Source: Ruminococcaceae bacterium UBA5579
Lineage (GTDB): Bacteria > Bacillota > Clostridia > Oscillospirales > Ruminococcaceae
DNA: 7,037 bases
Assembly (NCBI GenBank): GCA_002425305.1
Contig: DILZ01000090.1
Span: 160-7,196, forward strand
Direction: 5' to 3'
Positions 6,344 to 7,037 of this stretch are shown piece after piece. The notes under the pieces are model-generated. The model did no database searches. It was not told where the DNA came from and was given only the letters and a program-made list of their open reading frames with translations. A program made the translations under genes and the position numbers. Within the stretch, counting starts at the first letter, position 1, and each line of letters opens with the position of its first letter.

Positions 6344-6736
6344 ATGCGAAAGTTATTACGTTCAAAGCGCGGCGAGGGCTACTTCGATATTGTCATCGTT
6401 GTGCTTGTAGTCGTTATGGTGCTGGCACTTATTATGGCGGTCGCGCCCGTTGTGTCCGCGAAGATTCAGCTTGATAACTACGCCGACGAGCTTGTGCGCG
6501 AGGCGGAGATCTCGGGCAGGATCGGCTCGGAAACCACAGCGAGAGCGCAGGTTTTAACTGAGAGGACGGGCATTGCTCCCAAGATTGAATGGTCGCGGAC
6601 GGGCAATGTGCAATTAAATCAGGAGTTCACGGTGACTTGCACTTATAAAATGGACATCGGCTTCGGCGAGTTTGGGAGTTTCCCCGTGACTCTTACGGCG
6701 AAAGCAAGCGGAAAAAGTGAGGTCTATTGGAAATGA
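6344..6736 (+). CDS. DUF4320-family pseudopilin-like membrane protein
   Basis: 130 residues: a short basic N-terminus ending in SKRG-EGYFD (G10/E11, Asp15), one strong membrane helix (about 16-38), then an extracytoplasmic domain with an N-terminal helix (about 40-75) and a C-terminal region of likely beta strands (about 79-129, for example EFTVTCTYKMDIGF). It matches DUF4320 proteins, which I know from Clostridia Tad-like loci; their function is not established. The RGExxxD box is the same as in the prepilin at 603-920, so it is probably cut by the A24 peptidase and could be a minor pilin or a TadE/TadF equivalent (inference). GGAGGTGA at 6333-6340 is a near-perfect ribosome binding site, ending three bases before the ATG. 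The stop overlaps the next start as ATGA. Confidence 0.82.
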   Translation: MRKLLRSKRGEGYFDIVIVVLVVVMVLALIMAVAPVVSAKIQLDNYADELVREAEISGRIGSETTARAQVLTERTGIAPKIEWSRTGNVQLNQEFTVTCTYKMDIGFGEFGSFPVTLTAKASGKSEVYWK

Positions 6737-7037
6737 TCAAAAAAATTACTAAGTTACTTCACTCAAGGAAAGCCTATTCCTCCGCGCCTTTGGCGGTGGT
6801 GATCGCTCTTGCGGGAATGATGTTTTTTGTGGTGCTGTGGCAGATCGTTCGGCTCGTTACCATTTCGGCGGGCGTCAAGGACGCGGTGCAGTCGGCGGTG
6901 ATCGCAACCTCGGTCGGGAATTACAGCAACGTCTATGACGGCGTTCGCGAGGGATATTCGGGCGGGTATAGATATTCCGGAAACTCCTGGAGATCGGCGG
7001 TGTCGACCGGCGATGTTTACGGGCGGCTGGATCAGCT
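6733..7037 (+). CDS. Single-span membrane protein of the pilus cluster (N-terminal part only)
   Basis: Starts at the ATG overlapping the DUF4320 stop and stays open for 101 codons to the window edge; GAGGT at 6719-6723 is a modest ribosome binding site. A basic N-terminus (MIKKITKLLHSRKAYSS) is followed by a membrane helix (about 18-38), then ISAGVKDAVQSAVIATSVGNY (44-64) and a Tyr/Gly/Ser-rich segment (YDGVREGYSGGYRYSG). This is the plan of a minor pilin or TadE/TadG-like protein: short inside part, one helix, helical then exposed region. Unlike its neighbour it has no RGE box before the helix; SAPLAVV occupies that place. I do not recognise a named family. Its position after DUF4320 and the coupled start suggest it belongs to the pilus apparatus. 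Confidence 0.7.
   Translation, partial: MIKKITKLLHSRKAYSSAPLAVVIALAGMMFFVVLWQIVRLVTISAGVKDAVQSAVIATSVGNYSNVYDGVREGYSGGYRYSGNSWRSAVSTGDVYGRLDQ

Noticed and set aside
1..7037. CRISPR array, tRNA or rRNA genes, insertion sequences, attachment sites
   Set aside because: No regularly spaced repeats, RNA-gene signatures, transposase motifs or terminal inverted repeats were seen; coding sequence fills nearly all of the window.

Overview
The window holds a compact, single-strand (+) gene cluster for a Tad/Flp-type pilus (type IVc pilus, type IV filament superfamily) of a monoderm bacterium. Protein style, the strong GGAGG-type ribosome binding sites, a SpoVG-family gene and the DUF6133/DUF4320 type of small membrane proteins point to a Clostridia-class Firmicute, probably a gut Oscillospiraceae/Ruminococcus-like organism; this placement is inference. 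No secretin (RcpA/CpaC), TadD or other outer-membrane part is present in the window, as expected without an outer membrane.

Layout: (1) positions 1-143, the 3' end of a gene for a Cys-containing protein with one C-terminal membrane helix; (2) 140-472, a SpoVG-family nucleic-acid-binding protein whose ATG overlaps the preceding stop; (3) 473-602, a 130-base leader with degenerate direct repeats and a terminator-like hairpin, the only sizeable non-coding gap; (4) 603-920, a Flp-like prepilin (DUF6133 type) with a very long basic leader; (5) 920-1330, a TadV/CpaA-type A24 prepilin peptidase; (6) 1344-2294, a CpaB/RcpC-like SAF-domain protein with an acidic tail; (7) 2278-3135, a TadZ/CpaE-like ParA/MinD-type ATPase; (8) 3132-4520, the CpaF/TadA secretion ATPase; (9) 4517-5446 and 5459-6331, the TadB- and TadC-like inner-membrane platform proteins; (10) 6344-6736, a DUF4320 pseudopilin-like protein; (11) 6733 to the window end, a further single-span membrane protein, cut off by the window.

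How they work together (family knowledge plus inference): the peptidase trims the prepilin and probably the DUF4320 protein, which share an RGExxxD box directly before their hydrophobic segment. CpaF powers assembly through the TadB/TadC platform, TadZ positions the machine, and CpaB works outside the membrane. DUF4320 and the last protein are candidates for minor pilins. Genes are joined by overlapping stop/start codons or gaps of 12-13 bases, so from the pilin onward they are almost certainly one operon. The SpoVG gene beside a pilus cluster is more typical of accessory or conjugative regions than of the housekeeping spoVG locus, but no relaxase, coupling protein or integrase lies in the window, so membership of a mobile element is not shown.
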